A DNA stretch of 64,000 nucleotides from Lysobacter enzymogenes (GCF_017355525.1 NZ_CP067395.1:4495001-4559000), one strand, 5' to 3'; counted from the stretch's first letter, positions 42,645 through 51,929 are shown. Notes: a model not told the origin generated them from the sequence alone. Numbers and translations are program-made.

Positions 42645-42672
42645 GGCGCCCCATCCGCGAGGATGAGGCGCC
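42645..42672. terminator. Hairpin after small secreted gene
   Basis: GGCGCCCCATCC (42645-42656), loop GCGA, GGATGAGGCGCC (42661-42672): a 12-bp stem with two mismatches, just downstream of the minus-strand stop at 42681. It also sits about 200 bases upstream of the peptide-YcaO pair and so separates the two transcription units. Confidence 0.55.
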
Positions 42673-42680
42673 GGACAGGC

Positions 42681-42893
42681 TCAGTGCTCCGGCGGATTCA
42701 CGCCGCAAAGCTCGCGGCAGTAGCTGTAGTCCGCCGCATAGCAGGCGGCTTCGCCGCCCTCGGGGGCCGTCAGCAGGCACTGCGCGATGGCGGCGCGCTT
42801 GCATTCGACTACGCAATCCCTGGCCAACGCCGCGGTGGCGAAACTCAGGCCGAACACGAAAGCACACACTGCCAGCTTGCTGGTACGCGTCAT
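42681..42893 (-). CDS. Small secreted protein with twin CX3C motif
   Basis: 70 residues; AAGGAGAG just before ATG 42893. Signal peptide to about residue 25 (ALA-R). The mature part has CVVEC, then X7-C, X11-C, X7-C and REL-C: CX3C-X7-C-X11-C-X7-CX3C, six cysteines. It has the same layout as the 70-residue protein at 1894-2106, with a longer middle loop. It is likely a disulfide-held helical hairpin exported to the periplasm or outside. Function unknown; the two define a small family within this window. Confidence 0.75.
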   Translation of the reverse strand: MTRTSKLAVCAFVFGLSFATAALARDCVVECKRAAIAQCLLTAPEGGEAACYAADYSYCRELCGVNPPEH

Positions 42894-43263
42894 TTCTCTC
42901 TCCTTAGAGGCCCAGGACCGGGCGTGTCGAAGCCGCGGCCGGCGGCCGGCGGCGCATCGAGCTTGGTCGACTGCGCGCGGCCTGTCCATCGGGTCCGCCG
43001 ACGCCGAGCCGGGTCGGTCCGCATTTGTGCGAGCGCCCTCACGACCGCCGCGATTCGATCCGGCCGGACGAAAGACCGCAGCGGCCGCGCCTGCGCCGCC
43101 GATCGCGCCCCGGCAAACCGATGAGCCGAACCGCGCGGCTTTTGCGAGTACCCGAACGCCCGCTGCATCGCAGCCGGGCCGCCGGCGCGACGCCCGCGAT
43201 GCGCTCGCGCATCGTCCAGGCCCCGCCCCGTCTCTCGCCTATACCCCTGACAGGAGCGACATC
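42894..43263. other. Divergent intergenic region
   Basis: 370 bases between two secreted-protein genes. Long open frames on both strands here are Arg/Pro-rich and lack ribosome sites, so I treat them as chance frames. The 5' regions of both genes must lie here. Confidence 0.45.
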
Positions 43264-44025
43264 ATGAAATGGTTTTCGGCAACCAGCGCGGTTCTGCTCG
43301 CCGCGCTCGGCCTGGTCCAGTTGACCGGTTCCACCGCGGCGGCCGCGACGCCCGCCTTCACTCTGAATCCGGCGTTCTGCACGCCGGTCTGCGGCGCCTC
43401 GCAGCTGGCCAGCCGGGGGTGGATCAAGCCGGCGCGGGCGACGTACGAAGACCAGACCGTCGAAGTCGACGTCGCCGCGTCCGACCTGCTCCAGGCCGGC
43501 ATCGAAAACGTCTTCGTCAGCACCATGTCCGGCGATCAGGCCTTCACCTCCTCGGGCCAGTTCACTCCCAACGCGACCGGCGGCGGCATCGGCATCGTGC
43601 TGGGTTCGGCGCGCCCGCCGTACCACCCGACCTGCGTCGGCGCGACCGCCGACAACCGCCAGTTCGGCATCTTCGCGTACAGCTGGGGCGACCCCTACGG
43701 CCCGACCGCGGGCATGGTGGCGTGCAAGAACGTCGCCAAGACGCAGATCACCGGCACCGTGCGCATCTCGGTGACCACCAGCTGCGGCCCGGGCCTGAAG
43801 CCGTATTGCTCGGTCTCGGCCACGCTCAAGGACGCGGCGACCGGCGCGCTGCTGGCCTCGGCCTCGGTCAACAGCGTGCGCATGACCAACCCGAACAACC
43901 AGCGCAAGATCTGGTACGGCGTCAGCAACTACGACGCGTCCGCGCCGAACTATCCGGTCACCTTCACCCCGCGCTCGGAGAACTATTACGCGGAAGTGGA
44001 GCAGTGCAACCCGATCTGCCCGTAA
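43264..44025 (+). CDS. Secreted protein of unknown function with paired cysteines
   Basis: 253 residues; AGGAG before ATG 43264. Signal peptide to about residue 27 (AAA-A). The mature protein starts TPAFTLNPAFCTPVCGASQL and ends EVEQCNPICP, so CTPVC and CNPIC pairs lie at each end; other cysteines are at PTC, VAC, TSC and YC. The middle is beta-rich (VSTMSGDQAFTSSGQFTPNA; RISVTTSCGPGLKPYCSVSA). It is probably an extracellular beta-sandwich closed by disulfides. No family recognised. Confidence 0.75.
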   Translation: MKWFSATSAVLLAALGLVQLTGSTAAAATPAFTLNPAFCTPVCGASQLASRGWIKPARATYEDQTVEVDVAASDLLQAGIENVFVSTMSGDQAFTSSGQFTPNATGGGIGIVLGSARPPYHPTCVGATADNRQFGIFAYSWGDPYGPTAGMVACKNVAKTQITGTVRISVTTSCGPGLKPYCSVSATLKDAATGALLASASVNSVRMTNPNNQRKIWYGVSNYDASAPNYPVTFTPRSENYYAEVEQCNPICP

Positions 44026-44090
44026 ACCGTCCGCATCGCGATGCATGACGCCGCGCAGCCGCTTGCGGATTCGCGGCGATGCCTCCCAGC

Positions 44091-44120
44091 GCCGGGCCCC
44101 GGATCATTCCGGGGCCCGGC
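44091..44120. terminator. Perfect 13-bp hairpin between convergent genes
   Basis: GCCGGGCCCCGGA (44091-44103), loop TCAT, TCCGGGGCCCGGC (44108-44120). It sits between stops at 44025 (plus) and 44127 (minus). No T-run on either side. Confidence 0.7.
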
Positions 44121-44126
44121 CTGCGT

Positions 44127-44501
44127 TCATCGTCCGCAGCGCAGCCCCGGCTCGCCTTTCACCGCTTTGCACGCCGGCGCGCCGTACTCGTCCCGGCACT
44201 GGCGCGCCGAGGAACACGAGCGACAGCGTTCGCCTTCGCAAACGTAGGCGCCGCACGCGTTCAATTTCCCGTCGCGCAACGCGCCCGCTGCGTGCGGCGC
44301 GGGCCGGCAGCGGCGGCCGTATAGATCGTTGGGCGCGACGCACGTCCGTTGGTCGCAGAAACCCGAACCGCATTGCGCATCCGCCGAACACGCCGCGCCG
44401 AGGCGGCGCGACGCGTCGTGCGCCGCCTGCGGACTTTCGCGGCCGCAGGCGGCGCAGATCAGCGCGATCGACAGCAGCAGCGCCTTAGAGACAGCCGGCA
44501 C
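44127..44501 (-). CDS. Cys-rich lipoprotein
   Basis: 124 residues from GTG 44501; this start is chosen because the lipoprotein signal (ALLLSIALICAAC) then begins at once. It overlaps the end of the neprosin gene by 17 bases. The mature part has LGAACSADAQCGSGFCDQRT, a Dickkopf/EGF-like six-cysteine pattern common in exported proteins of myxobacteria and xanthomonads, then more cysteines (RRC, NAC, VCEGERCRSC, QC, AC, RC). It is likely anchored in the membrane facing the periplasm or cell surface. Co-transcribed with the protease gene. Confidence 0.65.
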   Translation of the reverse strand: MPAVSKALLLSIALICAACGRESPQAAHDASRRLGAACSADAQCGSGFCDQRTCVAPNDLYGRRCRPAPHAAGALRDGKLNACGAYVCEGERCRSCSSARQCRDEYGAPACKAVKGEPGLRCGR

Positions 44502-45834
44502 CTTCGCGTCCCGGGCCGCCGTAGTAGAACCAGTTGCGCCAGATCGGGTCGGTATGGAAATACGGGCCCAGGCCGCTGTAGCACGCGGCATCGGTGACCG
44601 ACAGCGAGCCGCTGTCCCACCACCAGTAGTTGTCCGCCGACCAGAAATACGTCAGGTTGCGGAAGTACGCGGCGTGGCCGAACTGGGCGTTGGCGTAGGC
44701 GCCGCTGCCCATGTCGGTCGAGGTCGATGCCGGCGCGGTGCTGTCGTAGATCTCGCCGTACCAATCCAGGCGGTCGGCCTTGTCGCGGATGCCGGCGGCC
44801 GAGAACAAGGTGCCGCCGGGGCACGGCGGCGCGCCGCCGCCGCCGATGCAATACGGGTAGTAGCCCGCCCACTGGCCCGCCGCCTTGACCCACCAGTTGC
44901 CGTTGAACAAGCGCACTTCCAGATCGAGGTCGTATTGCGGGCCGCCGGCGACGCTGGACCAGCCGACCAGCGACATGCCCGGCGCGACCGTCGGCGACAC
45001 CTGTACCCAGCCGCGCACCAGCGCGTTGTAGCCGCCGACCCAATCGCCCGAGGCGTCGTCGTTGGTGCGGAAGTAGGTGAAGAACACCGGTTGCGAAGCC
45101 GGCGCGAACGCGACGTGCTCGATCTTGCCGGCCTCGATCGCCTGCATCGGCGCGCCGCGGATCACCGCGGTCTGGGCGATGGAGGTTTCGCCGTACACCG
45201 GCCCCGCCGTGTCCCAGATGTTGATGTAGCCCGAGGTGCCGTAGACATCGGCGAAGCGGTGCCAGACCACGTAATAGCGATTGTTCGACGCGGGGCTGGG
45301 CGCCGGCGGCGCCTTGCTGACGATCTGGCGCGGATCCAGCGGCAGGTTCTTGACCTGGCGCAGATAGGCATCGACATCGAAACGCACCACCGGCACGGTG
45401 CCCTTCGGCCCGCGCATCCCCGCGTCGAGCTGCACTTCGGTCTGCGCCGTACGGTTCGGCGCGCCCGGTGCCTTGGCCGCCAGCGAGGAAGCCTGATACG
45501 CCTGCCCCTTCGGCGGCAGGCCGTCGCCGTCGTCGGGCGGCGCGGCGATGACGCCGTCGGCGACCTGCGATTGCGGCAGGATCCAGTCGATGATCTGGCC
45601 GGATTTCGTGCGCGTGGTCGCGACGGCGCGATAGGCCGAACGTTGCTGCTCGAAGAATTGCACGATGCGGTTCTTGCGCTGCTCGTACTCGACCGCGCTC
45701 AACGGCGATTGCGGCGTTGCGCGGGCGGACGGGACGTCGGTGTTCGTGGCAGCGGGCTGCGCGCTGTAAGCCGGTGCGGCGGACAGCGCGAGCAGGGCGG
45801 CGGCGAAACGGCCGGGGACGGACGATTGCGGCAT
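44485..45834 (-). CDS. Neprosin-family glutamic endopeptidase (PF03080-like)
   Basis: 449 residues, signal peptide to about residue 24 (YSA-Q). A propeptide-like region runs to about 190. The neprosin domain follows: YVVWHRFADVYGTSGYINIW, SIAQTAVIRG, then MQAIEAGKIEH with the first candidate catalytic Glu, FFTYFRTNDDASGDWVGGYN, NGNWWVKAAGQWAGYYPYC and RLDWYGEIYDS with the second Glu. These match the plant neprosin/DUF239 peptidases, which use two glutamates to cleave after proline at low pH. Bacterial members exist in xanthomonads. It is secreted, and the lipoprotein gene at 44127 overlaps its end. Confidence 0.88.
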   Translation of the reverse strand: MPQSSVPGRFAAALLALSAAPAYSAQPAATNTDVPSARATPQSPLSAVEYEQRKNRIVQFFEQQRSAYRAVATTRTKSGQIIDWILPQSQVADGVIAAPPDDGDGLPPKGQAYQASSLAAKAPGAPNRTAQTEVQLDAGMRGPKGTVPVVRFDVDAYLRQVKNLPLDPRQIVSKAPPAPSPASNNRYYVVWHRFADVYGTSGYINIWDTAGPVYGETSIAQTAVIRGAPMQAIEAGKIEHVAFAPASQPVFFTYFRTNDDASGDWVGGYNALVRGWVQVSPTVAPGMSLVGWSSVAGGPQYDLDLEVRLFNGNWWVKAAGQWAGYYPYCIGGGGAPPCPGGTLFSAAGIRDKADRLDWYGEIYDSTAPASTSTDMGSGAYANAQFGHAAYFRNLTYFWSADNYWWWDSGSLSVTDAACYSGLGPYFHTDPIWRNWFYYGGPGREGAGCL

Positions 45835-46453
45835 GGCGGCGGATCCTTCTGCACGCTAGGGGGATGCGCATTGGGTTTGCGCGCTCGTGCGCGTTCACAC
45901 GCACGTTCGAGGCGACGGCGCAGAGCGGGGCGAACGGCGACAGCCGATGGAAACGCTACGGTTGTCGGGAGTCGTCGACGCCCGCCGATACGCTGCGATT
46001 GCGCGGACGTAGCCGACGCCGATCGCCATCGCCGTTCTAGCACCAATGCGCGCGGGCTGGAGCGAACGCCGATCCCACTATCGGGCCGTTGTTTGGGCGC
46101 CGCGTGCGCATTTCGGCGACCGTTCGCTGCGGCCGGAGCCTTAATCCGCATCGCTCGGCGCCGGCCGCGTTCCGGGTTTCATGTTCTTGCAGCGAAGCGG
46201 CGAGGTTCGTGTCCTCTACGTTGCGAACCCGGCCCGGTCTTTCGCCTCGGCGACGATGCCGGTCAGCGGCGGCAACGCAGCGGGTGCGGCGTTCTGCCGC
46301 GCCCGCGTTCCCGCGCCGCGCGCTGGAGCGCCTCTACTCTATGCGCTCGCCGGCGGCAGCGCCGGCATCCGAGAGCCGCAGACGCTGCGGCGCCCCTGAA
46401 ACTCCGGCACCGCGCGGCGCCGCCGCGGGTCGCGTGCGCTTGCGAAGAACCTT
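45835..46453. other. Divergent intergenic region
   Basis: About 620 bases between the protease (minus) and the copper receptor (plus). It must contain both promoters. A plus-strand open frame at 46089-46457 is Arg/Ser-rich and has no ribosome site. I see no clear metal-regulated operator. Confidence 0.45.
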
Positions 46454-48508
46454 ATGACCCCACGAATCCTGGCGTTGAGTTGCTGCGTGGCCCAGGCCCT
46501 GATCGGCACCGCGGCTTTTGCCGCCGAGACCGCGGCGAAGGACGAATCCGCGCCGACCCTGGACGCCGTAGTGGTGACCGCCGCGCCGGTGTCGCCGCTG
46601 ACGTTCGAACTCGATCCCAAGTTGCCGCGCCAGCCGGTGCCGGCGAGCGACGGAGCGGACTACCTCAAGACCGTGCCGGGCTTCGCCGCGATCCGCAACG
46701 GCGGCACCAACGGCGATCCGGTGTTGCGCGGCATGTTCGGTTCGCGCCTGAACCTGCTGACCAACGACGGCAGCATGCCGGGCGCTTGCCCGGCGCGCAT
46801 GGACAATCCGCTGTCCTACGTCTCGCCGGAAACCTACGACCGCGTGATCGTGGTCAAGGGGCCGCAGACCGTGTTGTGGGGGCCGGGCGCTTCGGCCGGC
46901 ACGGTGCGCTTCGTGCGCCGTACCGAACCGTTCGAGCGCCCGGGCCTGCGCATCGGCGGCAGCCTGCTGGCCGGCGCGTACGGCCGCAACGACCAGCGGC
47001 TCGACGTCAGCGCCGGCGATGCGTCCATGTACGGTCGCCTGTCGGCCAACCGCTCCGAGGCGGACGACTACGACGACGGCGACGGCCACCGCGTTCCTTC
47101 TTCGTGGCGCAAATGGAACGCCGATGCGGCCTTCGGTTGGACGCCCGATGCCGACACCTTGCTGGAACTGGCGGCCGGCGCGGGCGACGGCGAAGCGCGC
47201 TATGCCGGCCGCGGCATGGACGGTTCGCAGTTCAAGCGCGAAAGCTACAGCGCGCGTTTCGAGAAGAAACGGCTCGGCGGCGCGCTCGATGCGGTCGAAG
47301 CCAACGCGTACTACAACTACGCCGACCATGTGATGGACAACTACAGCCTGCGCGATCCCAATCCGATGAGCGCCATGCCGATGCCGATGGCCGCCAACGT
47401 CGACCGGCTCACCGTCGGCGGCCGCGCCGCCGCGACCTGGCGCTGGACCGCGTTCGAACTGACCGCCGGCGTCGACGGCTACGAGAGCCGTCATCGCGAG
47501 CGCAGCGGCATGGGGCGCGAGACCTACCGCGCCCAGCCGTGGAGCGGCGATGCGCGTTTCTCCAACGCCGGCCTGTTCGCCGAGGCGAGCTGGCGCGCGA
47601 ACGCCGAAAACCGCGTGGTCTACGGCGCGCGCGTGGATCGCGCGCGGGCCCGCGACGAGCGCGCCGCGACCGGCATGATGGCCATGCCGAATCCTACGTT
47701 CGGCCAGACCCGCCGCGAAACCTTGCCGAGCGGATTCGTCCGCTACGAGCGCGAGTCCGCTGGCGGCCGCAGCGGCTGGTACGCGGGCCTCGGCCACGTC
47801 GAACGCATGCCCGATTACTGGGAACTGTTCTCGCCGAACCTGGGGCCGGCCGGCGCGTCCAACGCGTTCGCCGGCATCGCGCCGGAGAAGACGACGCAGC
47901 TCGACCTGGGTTTCCAGTACAAGAGCGAGCGCGTGGACGCCTGGGCCTCGGCCTATACCGGGCGCATCGGCGACTACATCCTGTTCGATTACGCGCCCGG
48001 CGGGATGATGGGCCCGACGAGCCGGGCGCGAAACATCGATGCGAACATCCGCGGCGCCGAGATCGGCGCGGATTGGCGGCCCGTCGAGCATTGGAAGCTC
48101 GGCGCGACGCTGGCCTATGCCAGGGGCGAGAACCGCAGCGACGGCCGGCCGTTGCCGCAGATGCCGCCGCTGGAAACCAAGCTGTCGTTGAGCTACGACG
48201 ACCGGCGTTGGAGCTTCGGGGCCTTGCTGCGGGCTGCGGCGAGGCAGGACCGGGTCGCCGTCGGCCAGGGCAATGTGGTCGGCCAGGACATCGGCCGCAA
48301 CCCCGGCTTCGCGGTGTTTTCGTTCAACGGCGGCTATCGCTTCAACGACAGGCTGCGGGTCAGCGCCGGCATCGACAATCTGTTCGACCGCAACTACAGC
48401 GAGCACCTCAATCTGGCCGGCAGCGCCGATTTCGGCTATCCGGCCGATCCGGTCCGGATCAACGAACCGGGACGCTCGGCGTGGCTGAAGCTCGACCTGG
48501 CGTACTGA
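46454..48508 (+). CDS. TonB-dependent copper receptor (OprC/NosA-like)
   Basis: 684 residues, signal peptide to about residue 23 (AFA-A). TonB-box-like LDAVVVTAAP, plug with SDGADYLKTVPGFAAIRNGG, TNGDPVLRGMFGSRLNLLTN and YDRVIVVKGPQTVLWGPGAS. Met-rich segments (MPGACPARMD, MSAMPMPMA, GMMAMPN, GGMMG) could bind copper. The barrel ends in WLKLDLAY with a terminal aromatic. This is the TIGR01778 copper-receptor layout. It imports copper or takes part in copper-enzyme supply; TonB-driven. Confidence 0.93.
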   Translation: MTPRILALSCCVAQALIGTAAFAAETAAKDESAPTLDAVVVTAAPVSPLTFELDPKLPRQPVPASDGADYLKTVPGFAAIRNGGTNGDPVLRGMFGSRLNLLTNDGSMPGACPARMDNPLSYVSPETYDRVIVVKGPQTVLWGPGASAGTVRFVRRTEPFERPGLRIGGSLLAGAYGRNDQRLDVSAGDASMYGRLSANRSEADDYDDGDGHRVPSSWRKWNADAAFGWTPDADTLLELAAGAGDGEARYAGRGMDGSQFKRESYSARFEKKRLGGALDAVEANAYYNYADHVMDNYSLRDPNPMSAMPMPMAANVDRLTVGGRAAATWRWTAFELTAGVDGYESRHRERSGMGRETYRAQPWSGDARFSNAGLFAEASWRANAENRVVYGARVDRARARDERAATGMMAMPNPTFGQTRRETLPSGFVRYERESAGGRSGWYAGLGHVERMPDYWELFSPNLGPAGASNAFAGIAPEKTTQLDLGFQYKSERVDAWASAYTGRIGDYILFDYAPGGMMGPTSRARNIDANIRGAEIGADWRPVEHWKLGATLAYARGENRSDGRPLPQMPPLETKLSLSYDDRRWSFGALLRAAARQDRVAVGQGNVVGQDIGRNPGFAVFSFNGGYRFNDRLRVSAGIDNLFDRNYSEHLNLAGSADFGYPADPVRINEPGRSAWLKLDLAY

Positions 48509-48535
48509 AGCGGGCCGACGGCGGTCTCGGCGAGG

Positions 48536-49198
48536 CTACGGCGCTGCACCCGCCGCTTGCGCCTCAAGGAACGCCGCCAACTGCGCATCGAACGCGCGCC
48601 GGTACGCGGGCCGGGCGACGGCGCGGGCGACGTAGGCGGCGAGGTTCGGAAACTCGTTCACGGCGCCGAAGCGTTCCAGCCGCAACAGCACGGTCACCAT
48701 CAACAGATCGCCTGCGCTGAATTCGCCGTCCAGCCAGTCCGCGTCGCCGAGGCGGCGCGACAGCTCGCCGAGCCGCCGGCGTACGCGTTCGTCGAGCAGC
48801 GCGGCGCGCGCGGCATACCAGCTCTCGTTGCGTTCGAGCACTTCGGTCAGCGCGCGCTCGAACACCGGCGGCTCGACGGTGTTGAGCGCGGCGAACATCC
48901 AGGCGATCGCGCGCAGGCGCGCGTTCGGATCGTCAGGCAGCAAACCGGGATGGCGTTCGGCGAGATGCAGCACGATCGCGCCGGACTCGAACAGGGCCAG
49001 TTCGCCGTCCTCGTAGGTCGGGATCTGTCCGAACGGATGCAGCGCCAGGTGTTCGGGCTGCTTCATCTGCGCGAACGAGAGCGGGCGGACCTGGTAATCC
49101 AGGCCGACCTCCTCGAGCGCCCAGCGCACGCGCATGTCGCGCGCCAGCCCGCGGCCGCGGTCGGGCGAGGATTCGAAAGCGGTAATGGTCGGTGTCAT
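48536..49198 (-). CDS. Glutathione S-transferase
   Basis: 220 residues; GGAG before ATG 49198. The N-terminal thioredoxin-like domain has the substrate motif GQIPTYEDGELALFESGAIV (the cis-Pro and ES of the glutathione site). The C-terminal helical domain has SAGDLLMVTVLLRLERFG with the N-capping box. A Ser near residue 11 is the likely thiol activator. Cytosolic; detoxification or stress role. Convergent with the copper receptor. Confidence 0.92.
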   Translation of the reverse strand: MTPTITAFESSPDRGRGLARDMRVRWALEEVGLDYQVRPLSFAQMKQPEHLALHPFGQIPTYEDGELALFESGAIVLHLAERHPGLLPDDPNARLRAIAWMFAALNTVEPPVFERALTEVLERNESWYAARAALLDERVRRRLGELSRRLGDADWLDGEFSAGDLLMVTVLLRLERFGAVNEFPNLAAYVARAVARPAYRRAFDAQLAAFLEAQAAGAAP

Positions 49199-49504
49199 GG
49201 TTCGGGCTCCGGTCGGTTCAGCGTCGTGGCCGCGCGCGGCGCGGATGGCGGAAAGCGGCGGTCGGCCTTCGCGTTGCGCGCCCGCCGCCGAAGACTAGCG
49301 CGGTGGGGCGGTGCGGACGGGCCGACGGGCCGCCTGTCTGATAGAGACGAACGGCCGGTGCCGGAATCGACAAGGGACCCGGAAAGAGTATCGAGGCGTG
49401 GTTGCGCGCGGCGACGGGCGCCCGTGGGGGCGGCGACGAATCGTCGAGCCGCCGCGCGCAGCGACGCAGGCGGGATGGCAGCGCCCAGCGTCCGGCGCGC
49501 GCGG
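49199..49504. other. Intergenic region between two minus-strand genes
   Basis: About 306 bases containing the GST promoter side. No gene supported. Confidence 0.4.
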
Positions 49505-50263
49505 TCAGCGGCCCAGGGCGGCCAGCAAGGAACGCAGCAGCCGGCCGTCGGGCCTGTCTTCCAGCGGCAGGCCGGCCTCTTCGAACCAGCTCTCGTCGGC
49601 TTCCGGATGCGGGCCGCTCAGCACCACCACGCCGCGGCCGAGCGTATAGCGCGCCGCGGCGATGTCGTCGTTGGCGTAGGTGGCGATCGTGCGGAAGCCC
49701 GGGTCCTTGGGCGCGCGCCGCAGGTACGGCCCGTCCTGATAGAACACCGTCTGCGCGCGGCCCTGCCAGCGCACGGCGACGACCGCGTCCTCGCTGCCGT
49801 CGACTTCGAAACCCGGGCGCCCGACTTCCGACTGCAGTTCGTGCGGCACCAGACCGAGCCCGGAACCGCTGGCGAGATAGGCGCCCATGCAGATGCCGAG
49901 GTAGCGGCCGCCGCCGGCGACATAGTCGTGGATCGCATCGACCCGCCCGTCGCCGAGGCTCGCGAACGCCGCCGGAATGTCCTGGCCGCCGCCGGGCTGC
50001 GCATAGACGTCGTAGCGCGCGAGGTTCTCGGGGGTGATGTCGATGGGTTCGTCCGCGCCGACGAAGTCGACGCGGTACTGCGGACCCAGCGCCTGGATCG
50101 CGCGCTGCAGCGTTTCCGAACAGTTCTCGCACGAGGCCGGGCCGCGGTAGACGGCGACGCGCACGGTGTCGCTGCGGGCGCCGGCGTGGGCGGCGAAGGC
50201 GAGCACGGCGAACAACGCCAGTAGCGCGAGTTTCAGTGCGAGTTTCAATGCGAGGCGGTTCAT
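49505..50263 (-). CDS. Secreted BPL-N / class I amidotransferase-like protein
   Basis: 252 residues; GGAG before ATG 50263. The signal peptide begins MNRLALKLALKLALLALFAV and contains a 12-base tandem repeat (LALK twice). The mature domain has GRYLGICMGAYLASGSGLGL with a nucleophile-elbow Cys, and GVVVLSGPHPEADESWF, as in the biotin-protein-ligase N-terminal (BPL-N) amidotransferase-like family. An N-terminal CENC pair occurs before it. The usual full Cys-His-Glu triad of glutaminases is not obvious, so its reaction is unknown. Periplasmic. Confidence 0.85.
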   Translation of the reverse strand: MNRLALKLALKLALLALFAVLAFAAHAGARSDTVRVAVYRGPASCENCSETLQRAIQALGPQYRVDFVGADEPIDITPENLARYDVYAQPGGGQDIPAAFASLGDGRVDAIHDYVAGGGRYLGICMGAYLASGSGLGLVPHELQSEVGRPGFEVDGSEDAVVAVRWQGRAQTVFYQDGPYLRRAPKDPGFRTIATYANDDIAAARYTLGRGVVVLSGPHPEADESWFEEAGLPLEDRPDGRLLRSLLAALGR

Positions 50264-50454
50264 GCGATCGGCTCCTGCGGCTGCGTCCGCGTGCCGTGCG
50301 TCGCCGCACGTACGGCGATGCACTAGCGTGCGCGGACCGCAGCGCGATGGACGTTGAGCCGGCAGCGTACACCCGACGGTTGCGCGCCTCAGTAACGATT
50401 GTTGATCGGACGGTTACACAGGTCGCGTTCGGCGTCTGCGATTGCGTTGCCGGC

Positions 50455-51876
50455 TCAACGCGTGATCAGCAAGGTCTTCGGCTCCAGATACGCGCCGATC
50501 CCCCACCGCCCCATCTCGCGTCCCAACCCCGAATGCTTGAAACCGCCGAACGGCGCGCGCGGTTCGTGGGCGAGGGTGTTGACCAGCACGCGGCCGGCGT
50601 CGATCTGCCGCGCGACGCGTTCGCAGCGGTCGACGTCGCTGCCGAGCACCAGCGCGCTGAGCCCGTAGTCGGTGTCGTTGGCGATGGCGATCGCCTCGGC
50701 CTCGTCGGCGTAGGCGATGATGGTCAGCACCGGCCCGAAGATTTCCTCGCGCGCGATGCGCATCGCGTTGTGCGCGCCGGTGAAGATCGTCGGCTTGACG
50801 AACCAGCCCGCGTCGAGCCCGTCGGGCCGGCCTTCGCCGCCGGCGAGCAGGGTCGCGCCTTCTTCGATGCCGAGGCGGATGTAGCCCTGCACGCGCTGCC
50901 ATTGGCGCGCGCTGACCATCGGGCCGATGTCGGTGTCGGCTTGGCGCGGGTCGCCGGATTTGATCTGCGCGACCGCATGGCGGGCGACGGCTTCGAACTC
51001 GGCGAGCCGGTGGCGCGGCACCAGGATGCGGGTGCCGGCGATGCAGGCCTGGCCGCTGTTGGCGAAACCGGCCATCAACACCAGCGGCATGATCGCGGCG
51101 AAGTCGGCGTCGTCGAGCACCAGCGTCGGCGACTTGCCGCCCAGTTCCAGGGTTACCCGCTTCATGCTCGCGGCGCCGGCGGCGACCAGATGCTGGCCGA
51201 CCGCGGACGAGCCGGTGAAGGAAATCTTGGCCACGTCCGGATGGCGCGCGATCTGTTCGCCGACGATATCGCCGCGGCCGTTGACGATGTTGAACACGCC
51301 CTTGGGCAAGCCGGCCTCGTGCAGCGCTTCGGCCACCACCCGGGTTTGCAGCGCGCTCATCTCGCTGGGCTTGATCACCGCCGTGCAGCCGGCGGCGAGC
51401 GCGGTCGCGAGCTTGTTGCAGATGAAGCCGGCGTTGCTGTTCCACGGCGTGATCAGCCCGGCCACGCCGACCGGCGTCATCGCCACGCGCGCGCTGCCGG
51501 CCTGTTCTTCGAATTCGAAGGCCTGCAAGGCCTCGATGGCCTGGGCGATGACGTCGGCCGGGTAGGTGGCCATCCAGCGGCTGCGCTGGGTGGGCGCGCC
51601 GTATTCGAGGATCACCGCTTCCATCAGCTCGTCTTCGCGCGCGGCGACGGCGCGGTGCATGCGTTGCAGCGCGTCCACGCGTTCCTCGCGGCTGCTGCGC
51701 GACCAGGCCGGGAACGCCGCCTTCGCTGCGGCGATCGCGCGCTGCGCGTCGTGGGCGTCGCCGAGCCGCACTTGGCCGATGACTCGCTCGGTGCTCGGAT
51801 CGTGCAGGTCGAACCACTCCTCGCCGTGCGGCGCGACGAACTGGCCGTCGATGTAGATGTGCTCGATGCGTTGCAT
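50455..51876 (-). CDS. NAD(P)-dependent aldehyde dehydrogenase
   Basis: 473 residues; AGGAGA before ATG 51876. All ALDH marks are present: GLITPWNSNAGFICNKLATA, FTGSSAVGQHLV, LELGGKSPTLVLDDAD with the general base Glu, and FANSGQACIAGTRILV with the catalytic Cys; the late PFGGFKHSGLGREMGRWG motif is typical. The C-terminal KTLLITR end is usual for this clade. It oxidises aldehydes to acids. A LysR regulator is divergent 106 bases away and shares an inverted repeat with its promoter. Confidence 0.95.
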   Translation of the reverse strand: MQRIEHIYIDGQFVAPHGEEWFDLHDPSTERVIGQVRLGDAHDAQRAIAAAKAAFPAWSRSSREERVDALQRMHRAVAAREDELMEAVILEYGAPTQRSRWMATYPADVIAQAIEALQAFEFEEQAGSARVAMTPVGVAGLITPWNSNAGFICNKLATALAAGCTAVIKPSEMSALQTRVVAEALHEAGLPKGVFNIVNGRGDIVGEQIARHPDVAKISFTGSSAVGQHLVAAGAASMKRVTLELGGKSPTLVLDDADFAAIMPLVLMAGFANSGQACIAGTRILVPRHRLAEFEAVARHAVAQIKSGDPRQADTDIGPMVSARQWQRVQGYIRLGIEEGATLLAGGEGRPDGLDAGWFVKPTIFTGAHNAMRIAREEIFGPVLTIIAYADEAEAIAIANDTDYGLSALVLGSDVDRCERVARQIDAGRVLVNTLAHEPRAPFGGFKHSGLGREMGRWGIGAYLEPKTLLITR

Positions 51877-51929
51877 GCTGGGTCTCCTGGACGAGTGGCG
51901 ATGCGGCGCAGTCTAGGAGTACAGTCGCG

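Noticed and set aside
44329-48720. Plus-strand open frame of about 1460 codons
   Set aside because: It runs antisense to the neprosin gene and out of frame through the copper receptor. Its translation is Arg/Ala-rich without domains, a usual artefact of high-GC DNA.
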